Assembly: GCF_000004195.4 (NCBI RefSeq) | Contig: NC_030681.2 | Coordinates: 88,047,681 to 88,111,680, forward strand | Reading direction: 5' to 3' | DNA length: 64,000 bases | Source: Xenopus tropicalis | Taxonomy: Eukaryota; Chordata; Amphibia; Anura; Pipidae | Shown: one piece after another, positions 21,765-33,676 of the stretch | How the letters are laid out: each line of letters opens with the position of its first letter | Numbering within the stretch: position 1 is the stretch's first letter | Translations under genes and position numbers: made by a program | The notes under the pieces: model-generated | Databases searched by the model: none | What the model was told of the DNA's origin: nothing | Seen by the model: the letters and a program-made list of their open reading frames with translations, nothing else

Positions 21765-23159
21765 ATTCTGAAGAGAAGTAGCTCAATGGCCCTTCCCTAA
21801 AAAGTCAATTTGAAGTAAAAATCTTAGGATTTTGGGAGCTGTAGTTTGCCAAAAACTAGTGGGCTGCAGAGCGGCCACCCTTATTTGCCTTTTTTTTTTT
21901 TTTTTTTAGGGTTTTTAACCCCAGTCCTGATGGTGAAAGAAAGGTTACATATAATAAATGTTACATATAATAAACATGGCTTCAGCAAGCTTCATCCTTT
22001 ATGAATCCACTTGTACTGCAAAGCAATTGTACCTCTATTATGCCTAAAGGAGAAACCTTTCCCTGGAGCGCTATATTGCAATTGCATTTCTGCTAGAGCA
22101 GCCTGCTGCTGTTCTTTAGCCCACTTGCCGTCAGCCTAGATGAGATTGCTTTCCTAACAGACATAATGTAATTTAATATACAATGCCTCACAACGCATCT
22201 GGTTGATATGATGGAAATAACCTGAACAATGGCATCAATAAAGCTGGGGGGGGGGTGGGGCGGAACATTTTTCACACAAAGGAAGGATGAAATGGAAACA
22301 AAAAAGACCCTTAGCGTTAACACTAGATTCCCTGAAATTGGAGTGTTAATGGAATTGTCCTTCTGTGGGTGTGGTTAGGCAAACTGTATATTTTAAGGTG
22401 CTAAAATGTAGAGTTTATTATAAAAATGCTTTATCCTTCTCTTTCAGTATTCACTTGCATTTATACATTAGAATTGAGAGCTTTTCATAGACAAAACTAC
22501 TGCTGTGTCCCAAACGGCTAGAGAAAGAACATAGCTCTTTCTGTGCAAGAATGAACTCTAGTGATATGTTTGGAGGTGCTATAGGTTGTATGACAGTGAT
22601 GGAAGGGTGTAAGCAGTGGGGCTTGTGCCACAAAGCATGGTGAAAACCTCACCTGAGGCAGCTGTACCCACAGATTACCAGAGGTGATATAACCTAGCAT
22701 CATGCAGGCCAACTCTGGCCAGTGTCAGTGGCAGATGAAATAGGTTTAAATTAAAAGAAAATGTAGGGGATCTGACATGAAGCATGGTCACAGTGTGTGG
22801 TTAGGGAGCTAGGAGTGGCGGTGGTTAATGGGGGTAATTGATACAAATGCGCTCATCACAAGCTGTTAATTGACACTGGTATAGTAGGGTGCTGGTGTTT
22901 GAAAGGGGGTACCCTTGGGCAGGCTGTGCAGGAGTCAGGTCATTGCATTAGATTTGGTGGAAGAAAGAACTGTTTACTAAAGGCTCCACTAAATTCACAT
23001 TATATAAAGCCATTACCATCATGTGGACTACCACTGAACACTTATATGACTTGCTACTCCTAACGTTTAGATAAGTAAGTGTGGGCCCCACGTTGTTAAG
23101 GTAGAAGGTCCCTACCCCAGGGGTCCCCAATTACTAGCCCACTGCATGCATGATCATAT
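21765..23159. other. Intergenic, no gene recognised
   Basis: Includes a T run near 21889-21908 and a G run at about 22245-22263. Minus frames at 22093-22323 and 22451-22712 lack any family motif. Confidence 0.4.
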
Positions 23160-23360
23160 ATGTATGAATACCTTTATTTATAAAGCGCTACAAGGATACA
23201 TAGTGCTGTACAGTCTTGCAATATACACAATTCCACACAGGGAGGAGATGTGTTATAATAAATACAATAAATAAGTATAAATACACAGAGATTAAATGCC
23301 ATGTAGTGTGAGATACAGTAGGAAGGAGGTTCCTGCCCCATAGAGCTCACAATCATGCTC
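23160..23360. repeat. Interspersed repeat of the GCGC(C/T)ACA family
   Basis: Starts tttatttataaagcgctaca, continues tagtgctgtaca and ends tgccccatagagctcacaat, the expected order for the family seen at 24222-24378. Confidence 0.75.
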
Positions 23361-24221
23361 ATAATCTGCCATAGCCATACCCCATCATGCTAAAACATTA
23401 GCCATGAACCGACCACACCCCCACAAGAATGCTGCCTGTATTAACCCATGCCCCTGATTAGAGTACCTGCTGTACCACCCTGTTGGCCGCTCTATTTATA
23501 CCCATTAACCATTTTAGCACCACTTCAATTACTCAACACCCATATGTAAAATAAACAGTGATTTATTGCTTGCCACCATTGTTATAAAATTGTTTTATTT
23601 TGTTATTATTGTAGGAATAGTCATTTTTTTTCAAAATCCCTTTTCAAGGGTATGCTTTTTACATTTTAAGTGATGAAAATTGGTGTGGCCCTGTTTATAA
23701 CAACTGATCCTGCTGTCCATGCATCCATTCTGTTTAGCCTGGGTTTAAAACTGCTCTGTTTTTTACAAAAAAAGATAAATCTCAGATACAAGCTAATCAA
23801 CTAATCATAATTTGCCCTTTTTTCCACTTTATTTCAATTGTGGTTTGGGTATTACATGACATACATTGATTTACATAGTAATACTGATTAAAAAGTTGTC
23901 CATCACTACTACTAGGATCAGATATGTCCCAAGCTCATAGATTGAATGGCATTTCTCACCTCCACAAGTCATTGCACATTCTCAGACTACCCCAGCAGGA
24001 CTAATTCTTTGAGTATACACTTATTAACGCTCATCAGGAATTGCCAGCATGTAGTCATCAGGATTCATCAAGAGAAAATCCAAAAATAAATAACGAAATG
24101 GCATAAGCAAATATATTAAAGATCATTAGAGCCACATGTGTCTTAATGAGAAAGAAAAATACCAGCACAGATGATTGTATACCAAGCAACTTAATTAAAA
24201 GAAGGGGCCAAGCATTACATT
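23361..24221. other. No recognisable feature
   Basis: AT-rich intergenic sequence. Confidence 0.45.
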
Positions 24222-24378
24222 ACATTAACATTTATTTATAAAGCGCCAACATATTCCGCAGCGCTGTACAATAAGTGGGTTTCATACATTGGACATACAG
24301 AGTAACATATAAAGCAATCATTAACCGATACAAGAGGTGAAGAGGGCCCTGCCCAAAAGAGCTTACAATCTACATTAC
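24222..24378. repeat. Interspersed frog repeat, best-preserved head and tail
   Basis: Reads aacatttatttataaagcgc, caacatattccgcagcgctg, then tacaagaggtgaagagggcc and cccaaaagagcttacaatct. It serves as reference for the diverged copies listed elsewhere. Confidence 0.8.
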
Positions 24379-25136
24379 CAAGGTTTGCTGTGTGTACAGT
24401 ATATTAAAAAAAAAGTAAGTTTGATAGTTTAACTGGGTAATGTCTTTTTTTTTCATATGTTAATAAGCACATGTAATATTTAGCCCAGGGCATTTTCTGT
24501 CATAGAAATACACTTACCATAGAGGCAGAAAATGCATAGAAAGCAGCATAGCACTTAGGATCAGTTCCCTGGGCTGGTGTTTTTTTGAATAAAAGGCACG
24601 CCAGCCCAGGGTAGCAGATAGCAGATAAGCAAATATAAACACCCATTTTCTTTGGGGTTGTAAATGTACTTAGAATTTTTCCATTGCACCCAATCTCTCT
24701 AAAGTAGACAGCCCAGATTAAATGTAACCTCAAGCTCTCTCCAGTGATAATCATCCCTACATGAGCTACATCAGAGATCTAGCTGTCATCTAATATTGAA
24801 ATAACAAGGCAGGCTTTGCCTGCAGATATTGCTGTCAGCAGAAAAATAAAAATGTGTGCATTGCCTACTTTAATGATGAAAGAATAAAAGCCAAGTGTAC
24901 ACAAATGAGGAAGTATTCTAATGGAAGGTTCTTTTTGTAGTACATGCTCCTCTGAGCTTGGAGCGATGGAAAAAAGTTTTATTGTACAATATTGCTTTAA
25001 ACATAGAACCCTGCTGTTGCTGAACTAAATATCCGAGCATGCTTAAGTAATGTAGGTGTGTTCAGTAATTTATAGTCTAGCATCATTTGGATAAAGGTTG
25101 GTTGTGCAAACAGTGTGTATACCCCCTTAAAGTGGA
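24379..25136. other. No recognisable feature
   Basis: The 84-codon minus frame at 24500-24754 lacks a family motif. Confidence 0.45.
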
Positions 25137-25644
25137 CCTGTCACCCTAAGAAATAAGTCCAAATTATTTTCTATATTGTTAGTTGAGCAAAATAAACTTC
25201 ACTTACACTATATAAATAATATAAATCTTGTTTTCTTCCGTCTTGGAATTACTCAATCAAAGCAAGCAGGCAGGCACCATTTTGTGGACACTGTTATGAA
25301 GGCAAGCTTTGTATCATGCCAAAATCTTATTTATGTGCCAGAATGAGGGACCTGATGCCCATGCACTGGCTACACAGTTAGATAAGGAGGAGGGAGGGGA
25401 GAAGTGAGATGTGCAGTGACATCTAGGAAGTGCTGAATGGAAAGCTAAAGTTACTGTCTGCCCCGCCTCTATGCCTAAGGCATAGAGGCGGGGCAAGCAA
25501 TATATGATTGACAGCTGTGATTTTTAAATGCCTTTATAATGGGTTTGGATGTGTTAATATAAAAATTAATTTGGGTTTCATGTGTAATTTGAGCAGGACT
25601 TTTATTATACAGATTTTCATGTCTGGGTGACAGGTCCACTTTAA
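25137..25644. mobile_element. T2-type MITE with TTAAAGTGGACCTGTCACCC ends, complete
   Basis: The 508-bp element is bounded by TTAA at 25137-25140 and 25641-25644. Its inverted ends are TTAAAGTGGACCTGTCACCC and GGGTGACAGGTCCACTTTAA. It contains a perfect 15-bp-arm hairpin at 25462-25494 (CCCCGCCTCTATGCC, loop TAA). Minus frames inside are incidental. Confidence 0.92.
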
Positions 25645-26810
25645 AGGATGCATCTTTAATTTTACAGGAATTCAACTTTCAGCATGTTTTAGGGAGAAAC
25701 TCTAATTGTTTCCCTCCCACCATTTGTTTGGGCGCTGACAAGACTGTAATCTGCCTTTCAGTGAGTACCTGGCCAGGAAACAAAATCTGCTTCATGTGCA
25801 CGTTGACAGGTAGATTACTGTGCCTTGATATTAGGTTGGATTTTAATGATATATGAGGTCCATAGACATTTGGGTAAACCACAGTGAAGTTGTTAATGCC
25901 ATTTGTAATCACTTGTGGGTAAAAAAAATGGAAAAAGCACTTTGGCATACTGAGGTGTGCTAACTAAATGACCCCTCTTGTCTTTTGGGGGTGGCTCACT
26001 GTGTCCTTAGTGAAGCCAGTGTATATACTGAGGTCTACCTATGATTTACTAGGGTTTTTTCATCCCATATGAAGGAAGTGGCCCTGCAAAGCTTCTGCAG
26101 GCTCCATAGACTCGTTTATATTCAGCCATATAGACGTATTATATCGTATACTAAGCCCATTTCACGATACAAATCAGATGGCACATTGCCCATTCTTAAG
26201 CTCATAATTAACAGATGATTGCAAAGAGCTCTTTCAGTAAAAGTGCGTTGACAATTAATTTTTAACTGCATAAATATCAAAATACAGTTTTGAACACAGT
26301 TTAATGCTACTCTCTTTATTTATCTCTGCTGCCTTGATTTCTAGCAGAACATCATCTAAAGAATTCTTTCAGTAAGAAAATAATGGCTGTCATTTTCAAA
26401 TTCCCTAGGTCAAATTTCCAGATGCTGAGACACAATAGCAAGCCTTTGGTTTTTTCAATAAAATATATTGCATTTTGTATTGTAGCTATTATGATTTTAG
26501 ATATTGCCAAGCCATTTCTAAAATGTTTAGTTATATAACAACTATACTAGTTTTTAACACCTCTCGCGCAACAGCCAGTAACTATTGTAAAGGAAAGCAC
26601 ATTCAGGGTGTTAACAATCATTATGGGCCTCTTAAGTGACAAAGTTAATTTGCTTTTATTGCCTGGATGAGTGTGGCTTTCTGTTTGCTTTCTATCTGCT
26701 CTGAGTAGTGGGTAGAGGGATTACCACTTGAGTCTGATTCTGACCTGGGCATTATCTGTCAACTGGCTCCTCATAAAACTGACCATAGTGTGTGTGAATG
26801 TGGGACCTTA
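25645..26810. other. Intergenic, no gene recognised
   Basis: The 89-codon minus frame at 25679-25948 has no known motif. Confidence 0.4.
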
Positions 26811-26900
26811 GATTGTAAGCTCCACGGGGCTATGGACTGTCATTTTTGACAAATTGCACATTGCAAATGTGTTTGCACTATGTAAAAAAGACAATTATCA
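26811..26900. repeat. Inverse tail of the interspersed frog repeat
   Basis: The sequence ccttagattgtaagctccac then gtttgcactatgtaaaaaag matches the inverse tail type (gattgtaagctc) of the family at 24222-24378. Confidence 0.55.
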
Positions 26901-27787
26901 TTTTAGCATGCCAAAGGTATGGGATGTTATCCACAAAGTTCCAAAATATGACTTTGATATATCCCATAAAAAGGTCCTTAATTTCTGCCTGATCTGCTTT
27001 GCCATGTAATATAATATCTTGTTTTGATAATAACTAAGCAGGTATAAATCCATAATAATGACAAATCAATTCTATTTTCAGAAGCCTTATGGCATGGTGC
27101 AAGTTGTTGTGGAAAAAAAGCCATAATTCAAAGCATTCTGTATCCCATACAAAATATATAATATACTTTCCTAGCTCCTTGAGAAACCCCTCCATTTTCT
27201 TGGACCTAGAGATCAAGAAATGATCTATATGTTGCAGTCACCTCTATGTAATAGTAGACCTGGTTTTGATATGTGTGAAAAAATGTATCTCCTTCAAAGA
27301 GTATGTGACAACATTCACGCTCTGTAACATTCTATATTCCCTGCTGTGTCACCAGTACTGCTGAAATAAACCAGTGGAGCAAAGCATTCCATTCCTTCCA
27401 GGATCACTAAGAGGGCAATGCTCCGAAGCACAGACCCTGGATTATTCTCAGTGCCATCTGCTCGTAACAACAGGCTCCAAAAATGCATCTTTTGTGGCAA
27501 TGACTCAATCGACCTGAAAGCTATTGATGAACTGTGGCATCTCTATGAAGAATTACATTCTTATATTAATAATAATGTATAATGCAACAGATGGTTGCCA
27601 GGTGTCTAAAATAGGATGTCTATTCAAAACATCATACCGCATAATATTTTTTACAATGTAGCCCTAAAGAGAGTTTTTTCCAGATACATAGATACAATAT
27701 CACATTATCTTACTCCGAGATTGCAGATTTTTTTAGCTTCATATGGAGCTCAGAAGTGGTACTCATGGCAGTATGGGAGAGTTTTGT
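26901..27787. other. No recognisable feature
   Basis: AT-rich; frames on the minus strand at 27034-27216 and 27315-27500 lack motifs. Confidence 0.4.
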
Positions 27788-28484
27788 GTTAGGCTGGCCA
27801 ATCCTCAAAAGATCCACTTGTTTGTTGAGGTGGCCAAATGAGCCTATCTTTCCCTGAAATGACCACCTTAAAGGAACAGTAACACCAAAAAATTAAAGAG
27901 TTTTAAAGTAAAAAAAATATAATGTACTGTTGCCCTGCACTGGTAAAAGTTGTGTGTTTGCTACAGTAACTCTACTATAGTTTATATAAATAAGCTGCTG
28001 TGTAGCCCTGGGGGCAGCCATTCAAGGAGAAAAAAAGGAGAAAAGGCACAGGTTACATAGCAGATAATGGATAAGCTCTGTAGAATACAATAGTGTTTTA
28101 TCTGTTATCTGCTAAGTGTCTGTGCCTTTTCTCCTTTGAATGGCTGCCCCCATGGCTACACAGCTGCATTCTTTATATAAACCATAGTAGTGTTTCTGAG
28201 GCAAACACCCCAGCTGTACCAGTGCAGAGCAGCAGTACATTATATTGGAATTTCTTTATATATACACTTATTTATACACTTTAATTTTTTGGTGTTAATG
28301 TTCCTTTAAGGTGGGTGATATCAGGATTTTTAAGCTTGCCTGATAGACATCTGCCAGATTATCAGCCAAATATCAATCAGGCAGGCACATCAGAGTGAGC
28401 CATACACAGGCAGATAAGCAGCTGACTCTAACTGAAGAAGCCAAATTGGCAGCTAAAATCTTCCCGTGTATGGCCAGTTTAATT
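27788..28484. mobile_element. MITE of the TGGCCATACAC family split by a nested T2 MITE
   Basis: The left part (taggctggccaatcctcaaa to gaaatgaccacc) and the right part (ggtgggtgatatcaggattt to ccgtgtatggccagttta) together form one element with inverted ends. A complete T2 MITE sits between them at 27868-28309. The right half includes gccaaatatcaatcaggcag and gcagctaaaatcttcccgtg. Confidence 0.75.
27868..28309. mobile_element. T2/Kolobok-type foldback MITE, nested
   Basis: Left TTAAAGGAACAGTAACACCA, right TTTGGTGTTAATGTTCCTTTAA-like end, with TTAA at 27868-27871 and 28306-28309. The centre is palindromic: ggagaaaaggcacaggttac faces tgtgccttttctcctt. The same subfamily is at 48812-49237. Confidence 0.9.
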
Positions 28485-29136
28485 TAGCGTCATTCACTGT
28501 GCTACTATGCCCCTTTGACTCTTTGGTTGTTAGGGTCTACATTACTGGAAAGCGAGTATGGGTACTAATTGCTGCGGGAGTCACTCTTTGCACCTATAGC
28601 CAGTGCTGAAATGTTTCAATAAAACAGTACCTGTACTTGATCCCAGCTAAGATATAATGAATCCTTATTGGAAGCAAAACAATCCTTCTGGGTTTAATTA
28701 ATTTGTAAATTAATTTTTAGTAGGCTAAGTACAGTGATCCAAATTATGAAAATATCTGGAAAACCCCAGATTCCCATGCACAGGTCCCATACCTGTAATG
28801 GGTACAAACTGGTATGGTTCCAGAATACCAGTGTAATTATACCAACTGCAAACCAGCTCCTAGTCCTACTTCTGCTCTGTGACAAATGAGGACTTTTATC
28901 TAGCATTCAGTATGTCCAAATGAAAAATATCTTGGTACATGTACAATTTATCATTTTAATGAATTCATTACTTCATTCTTTCATTAAGTGCATGTTTGAT
29001 TCTGCATTGCATTCACTAACTTTAATAACCTAAACTAGTGAAACACAATCACATAGCTGTGCTGCTCTTTCTGTGGTACTGACTGTGTGGTCAGGAATCC
29101 TCTGTATTGCAAAGCTACAGCTCTGTATAATGCTAT
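28485..29136. other. Intergenic with one small repeat fragment
   Basis: At about 28735-28815 tccaaattatgaaaatatct and aggtcccatacctgtaatgg resemble the ends of a frog MITE that recurs near 14785 and 50795. Nothing else supportable. Confidence 0.45.
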
Positions 29137-29812
29137 GGGGCCTAATTATCATGGTGTGTAAAAAAAAAAAAAACAGTGACAAAATCACATCACCAGGCAT
29201 CACTTTGTAAAAAATGGTGTACCATCCCCCAGGAGTCACTATGTTGGCAGACTATTGACCAACTGGAATGAAGAAGAATTGCTACAGCCTCAAAACCCTT
29301 AGTAAGAAACAGTGAATGTTTTAAATACGAATGTTGATGAAAACAAATCATCTGGATACACCCTGTTAATTAAAAGGTCACAATTTTGTTAAACTTGTTT
29401 AAAACCTTTTACTCTCTATCATATAACATGTTTGAAAATATTGACATTACTCAATTTCAAAAGTATATATCTCTTTTAATATTATTTCTAATAAAAACAT
29501 TTAACAAAAAAACAAAACAATGGTGTACCTCTGTGTAAATATCCCGTGTAAATAGAAGCTGACGTTAGTAAATGCTATGGGAAAATACGGGGTTCATTAT
29601 CTTTTTTTGCATTTTCCTTCCACCAGAACTTGCTTGCCACTTTAATTTTTCTCATTGACTTATGGATTATGTAAGGTCTGAAGGGGTGTAAAATAACAGC
29701 GTCAAATCTGGCTTTTGGGCTGTGCAAAATTAAACACATGCCTTGATAAATTCACCATTTATTTTACACTGTTTTTCTGGTGTTGTCTTACACAGTATGA
29801 TAAATAGGCCCC
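29137..29812. mobile_element. MITE-like element with GGGGCCTATTTATCATAC ends
   Basis: The left end GGGGCCTAATTATCATGGTG and the inverse of the right end (GGGGCCTATTTATCATACTG) match over about 23 of 27 bases. The 676-bp interior holds sub-terminal aaaaatggtgtac and ccagaacttgcttgcc. The family is not identified further. Confidence 0.7.
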
Positions 29813-30534
29813 TTTGTCTTTTAAAAAGATCACAAAGGTCCAAATAAAGATGAGCTTGTTTTATTTCTATCAGATTTCCTTTGCAGGGCCAACACCATCC
29901 ATAGCCAACACCCATATACAGTACCTCTTAAATGACAGCATCCTGTTACATTGAATCATGTATGTTTTTATAAATATCTTGTACAACTGGCAACTACATA
30001 TTCAAATATATCAGTAATGATCATTTTCATGATAGCATTTGACCATAGTACTTTTCTGACGGAAAATGTTTGGAAGTTGAACAACCCCTTTAAAGATGGG
30101 CATACAAGGTGAGATCTAGGTGTTTGGCAAGGTCACTAAATGAGCCAATAGAAATCCATTGGTAGAAGACTGCATCAATGCATTACGGGAGTCTTTTCCC
30201 AATGTGATTTTCAAACCTGCCCACCTGATATTCGACATCTAGAGAAACCCAATACATTCCTAAGAATACTCTTTCTAGATTACAGTTCAACATTCAATAA
30301 CATTAATAACAGACACCTTTAGCTAATCTGGGGAACTCGCTTCACGCCAGCAATTTTCTTCCCCAAGCATCGGATGCATTGAGTTATATAATGGGAATAT
30401 AGGTTATGGATTTTCCTGCTTCATGCTAATAAAGGTCTTTGTTATCTAAAGGACATCACTATCCACCAATATGCCAAATGATGAATTACAATATTAAGAG
30501 AATGACTGGAATGGCTGTGAATAAGTGACCTTTA
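29813..30534. other. Intergenic with a degenerate MITE left half
   Basis: At about 30088-30250 agatgggcatacaaggtgag, tggcaaggtcactaaatgag and aaacctgcccacctgatatt resemble the left half of the element at 32039-32335. Confidence 0.4.
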
Positions 30535-30567
30535 GGGCTGTGGCACACAGGGAGATTAGTCGCCGCG
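30535..30567. mobile_element. Single end of a Harbinger-type MITE
   Basis: TTAGGGCTGTGGCACACAGG then gagattagtcgcc, a 33-bp left terminus of the 9732-10287 family without a partner end. Confidence 0.8.
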
Positions 30568-30705
30568 TAACATTCAAAAGCAAGATTAGTCAATGCAAAG
30601 GTGATTGCTGTGGAATATGGTCCTGCTGGGGGAGGAAAATGTCCTGGCATTAAAATAGGGGTTAAAAATGTAAAACACTGGATTAATTTGGTCACTTGCA
30701 CAAGG

Positions 30706-30840
30706 GGCAGATTTATTATAGTGTGTAAGCCAGTATCATTGGTGATCTTTGCTTTTGTTTATTAACTTCTAGGTCACTGTTAATCTAATTGCTTATTGGT
30801 AGCTATAGGCAACATCACCAGTAATGTTGGCTTACACATT
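30706..30840. mobile_element. Short MITE with TAGTGTGTAAGCCAGTA ends
   Basis: TAGTGTGTAAGCCAGTATCA and its inverse AATGTTGGCTTACACATT face each other across about 135 bp with tgcttattggtagctatagg inside. Family unknown. Confidence 0.6.
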
Positions 30841-31267
30841 CCATGTAAAAGTTAGGGCTACATATTTTGGTGCACAGTGGGAAAATGTTTATCCCCTTTA
30901 AATAAAACAGCAATACATTCTTAAGGTAATACACACTGAAACACTCAGGACACTATTGGTGCCCCTAAAAATAATTAAAATTGCAATATCACATGATCCC
31001 ACCACCATAGGCAGGATGTGGCTTAAAGACCCATATAAAAGCTAAGTATGTTCTTGTTTGAGACAGAGTTAATTTGCATTAAAGGGGAGGTTCACCTTTA
31101 AGTTATCTTTTATTATGTTATAGAATGTCCTGTTCCTAGCAATTTTGCAATCAGTCTTCATTATTTATTTTTTAGAGTTTCTTAATTATTTGCCTTTCTT
31201 TTCAGTCTATCTAGCGCTCAGATGGGGGTTACTGACCCTGGCACGTAAAAAAACCTATAGCTCTCTA

Positions 31268-31442
31268 AAGGTCCCCATACACAACTAGATTTTTTAACCT
31301 GCCCGATCGATATCTGCCCAATTTCAGGCCAGATATCAGTTGGGCAGGCCCATTGGTAGTGCCCATACACGGGCCGATTAGGTTCCGAATCGGTCTAAGG
31401 GACCGATATTGGCAGCTAGAATTGGCCCATGTATGGGGACCT
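31268..31442. mobile_element. Nested MITE with GGTCCCCATACAC ends
   Basis: Ends AGGTCCCCATACACAACTAG and GCCCATGTATGGGGACCT are inverted. The interior has gcccgatcgatatctgccca and gggaccgatattgg. A related fragment is at 12990-13188. It interrupts the T2 MITE of 31079-31993. Confidence 0.85.
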
Positions 31443-31556
31443 TAAGGCTACAATGTTATTGTTGCTGTTACTTTTTATTACTTATCTTTCTATACAGCCC
31501 TTCACCTTTTTATATTCCAATCTCTTATTCAAATCACTGCCAAGTTGCGAGGGTAA

Positions 31557-31870
31557 AGCTGGCCATACACGCACCGATAATATCGTACGAAACCTCGTTT
31601 CGTATGATATTCGGTGTGTGTATGGCATGTCGGCGAGTCGACCGATATCTCAGGAAGCTGCTGATATCGGACGACTCGCCGATCGGCCAGGTTAGAAAAT
31701 TTTGATCGGGCACCATAGAAGGCGCCTGACCAAAATCTGCCGTCAGGGCTGAATCGGCAGAAGGAGGTAGAAATCCTATTGTTTCTACCTCCTTATCTGC
31801 TGTTTCAGCCCTGAACGGTGTGTGGCAGATCTGATACATCGTCAGATCGCCATGTGTGTGGCCACCTTAA
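31557..31870. mobile_element. Nested MITE with GCTGGCCATACACGCACCGA end
   Basis: The left end AGCTGGCCATACACGCACCG is inverted at the right (gccatgtgtgtggccacctt). Sub-terminal gtacgaaacctcgtttcgta is a perfect 20-bp palindrome. A second hairpin is formed by aggtagaaatcctattgttt with its complement. Closest relative: 19117-19448. Minus and plus frames of 98-101 codons inside are repeat by-products. Confidence 0.85.
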
Positions 31871-32038
31871 GACCTTAGCAACCAGATTTAGCAACCAGAT
31901 TGCTGCTGATACAGCAAACTGCTGAATAAAAAGCTAAATAACTGAAAAGCTACTGCATCATACTAAAAGTTAATTTGAAGGTGACCCACCCATAAACACA
32001 GGTTAGTAGCTGTACTAAGCAAATCTAACTTCAGCCTT

Positions 32039-32335
32039 TAACTGGCCATGCACTGCAAGATCTGCTTGTTTGGCATGGTCACCAGATGAGGTAATTTGGC
32101 CATCCAAACAATGGTCCAAATTGGGCTGATCATATAAAGGGCCTACAGATCCATTGGATAAGGACTACATTATTGTGTTTTTGCACTCCTCATCAGGTTG
32201 AAAAACAAACCTGCCAGATAAAAATCTACCTGTTTTTTGGACAAATATCAGTCAGTCAGGTCTGTCTGTGGGGCCCATACCTTAACTTAGTCGAGAATAG
32301 TTAGCAGCTTTTATTGGCCTGTGTATGGCCACCTA
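32039..32335. mobile_element. Degenerate MITE with ACTGGCCATGCAC end
   Basis: The left end aactggccatgcactgcaag pairs with the right end gcctgtgtatggccacctat. Internal tggcatggtcaccagatgag and acctgccagataaaaatcta recur in 27788-28484 and 33374-33676. Confidence 0.7.
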
Positions 32336-33373
32336 TAAACTGTTAGAACTGTACTCTATATAAGTGGATCAAATATCTGTCTCTGTCATTCCAGACATAA
32401 CTTGCTGATTTCCACATAGTGGATATAAGCAAGAAATCAGTACATACCCTACACCATTTTGTTAGAAATTTTGGTGAAACTGGACTTGGTAAGACTCCTT
32501 GTTTTGACTTTGTCTGTGGACATAATTAAATCAAATGTATATACTGGTAATGTTTGCAGATACCTGTAAACCTAATAATAATTTTTGTATTGGTACTTCA
32601 TGTAGGTAATACATAGTATTTGTAGGTTTTTGAAGTCTTGGATAAAAAGACTGAAATCTTTTTTGTTGCACAGCCACTTGTGGGCTCTTTACCTATCTTT
32701 TCATGCCTTGTCATGCAACTTTGCTAAAATTGTACAATAAACTTATCATGAAAAGCTAAACATTGTATAGGTCTACATTAAGCTTTTTCATTTATGTTCC
32801 ATTGCGCTTTATCAAGTTGTATAGCTATGGTTGAAGAGAAAAAACACTTTACCAGTAATATTGTTTTCCCTTTTCTCTACAGTTTACTATAAATTCACAT
32901 AATATTCTAAAGAGGTAGCGTCATAATTTTAATACACACATTATAAAACAACAGTTTTGCCATATACTTCTTTTTTATAGCATGTGTTGTTGTTTTTTAT
33001 GCATGCATGCTATGCTGTAACAATAGCATGCTGAGTATCATGCACATGCTTTGAGGCATCTGGTAACCTAGCTTCTCTGCACTGGTGTATATTAAAGAAC
33101 TTGTCTCAATATCTGTTCTCCTCTCCTATGGCATGTCACTAATATCAGACTTTATCCCACGTCAGTTTGACTTGCAGTTAGGCTACTTCGCATTTTGTTC
33201 CTCTGGTCTTTACTTTTCCCCTTTAGCCATAGCTTATGAATGCATCGCTGGTAAAAATCTGCTTACCTCCACTTGCAGCTCAGTGTCCTGTTCATGCAGC
33301 TAGTCTTCTTTAGAACATTACCATACATCATACGGCAGGCTGCCAACCCCCTCACTACCAGTAGCAGTAAGGA
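32336..33373. other. No recognisable feature
   Basis: AT-rich intergenic sequence with a gcatgcatgc-like palindrome at about 33000-33010. The 72-codon plus frame at 33085-33303 has no motif. Confidence 0.4.
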
Positions 33374-33676
33374 TTGCCATACACTTTCAGCTTTGGCAAG
33401 GTCACCAAACCAGCAAACCTAGACCTAATTTGGCAACCTATGCGGAGGACCAAATTGGGCTGATCCAATTGATCAAAACACTGGGGCATAGAAAGGTTCC
33501 ATCAGATGAAAAACGCATTAACTTGAAAATGCGGCCCCCATTTAAGGGTATTTTCAAACCTTCAAATTTTGCTCAGATATTGGTGAAGCATACCAGCCCA
33601 TTGGCCACATACAAAACCTTTAAGCTACCAACTTGATCTGGAAGTCAGCTGATTTTATTGGTCAATGTATAGTTAC
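33374..33676. mobile_element. Degenerate MITE of the CATACAC family
   Basis: Contains ttgccatacactttcagctt, ggcaaggtcaccaaaccagc and the far end ttggtcaatgtatagttacc. A weak match to 32039-32335 in block order. Confidence 0.5.

Larger units (their letters stand above)
31079..31993. mobile_element. T2/Kolobok-type MITE carrying two nested MITEs
   Basis: The left end TTAAAGGGGAGGTTCACCTT lies at 31079. Three T2 blocks (31079-31267, 31443-31556, 31871-31993) align in order with the uninterrupted copy at 7861-8331. The right end (gaaggtgacccacccataaa) has lost the terminal TTAA. Two insertions separate the blocks. Confidence 0.85.
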
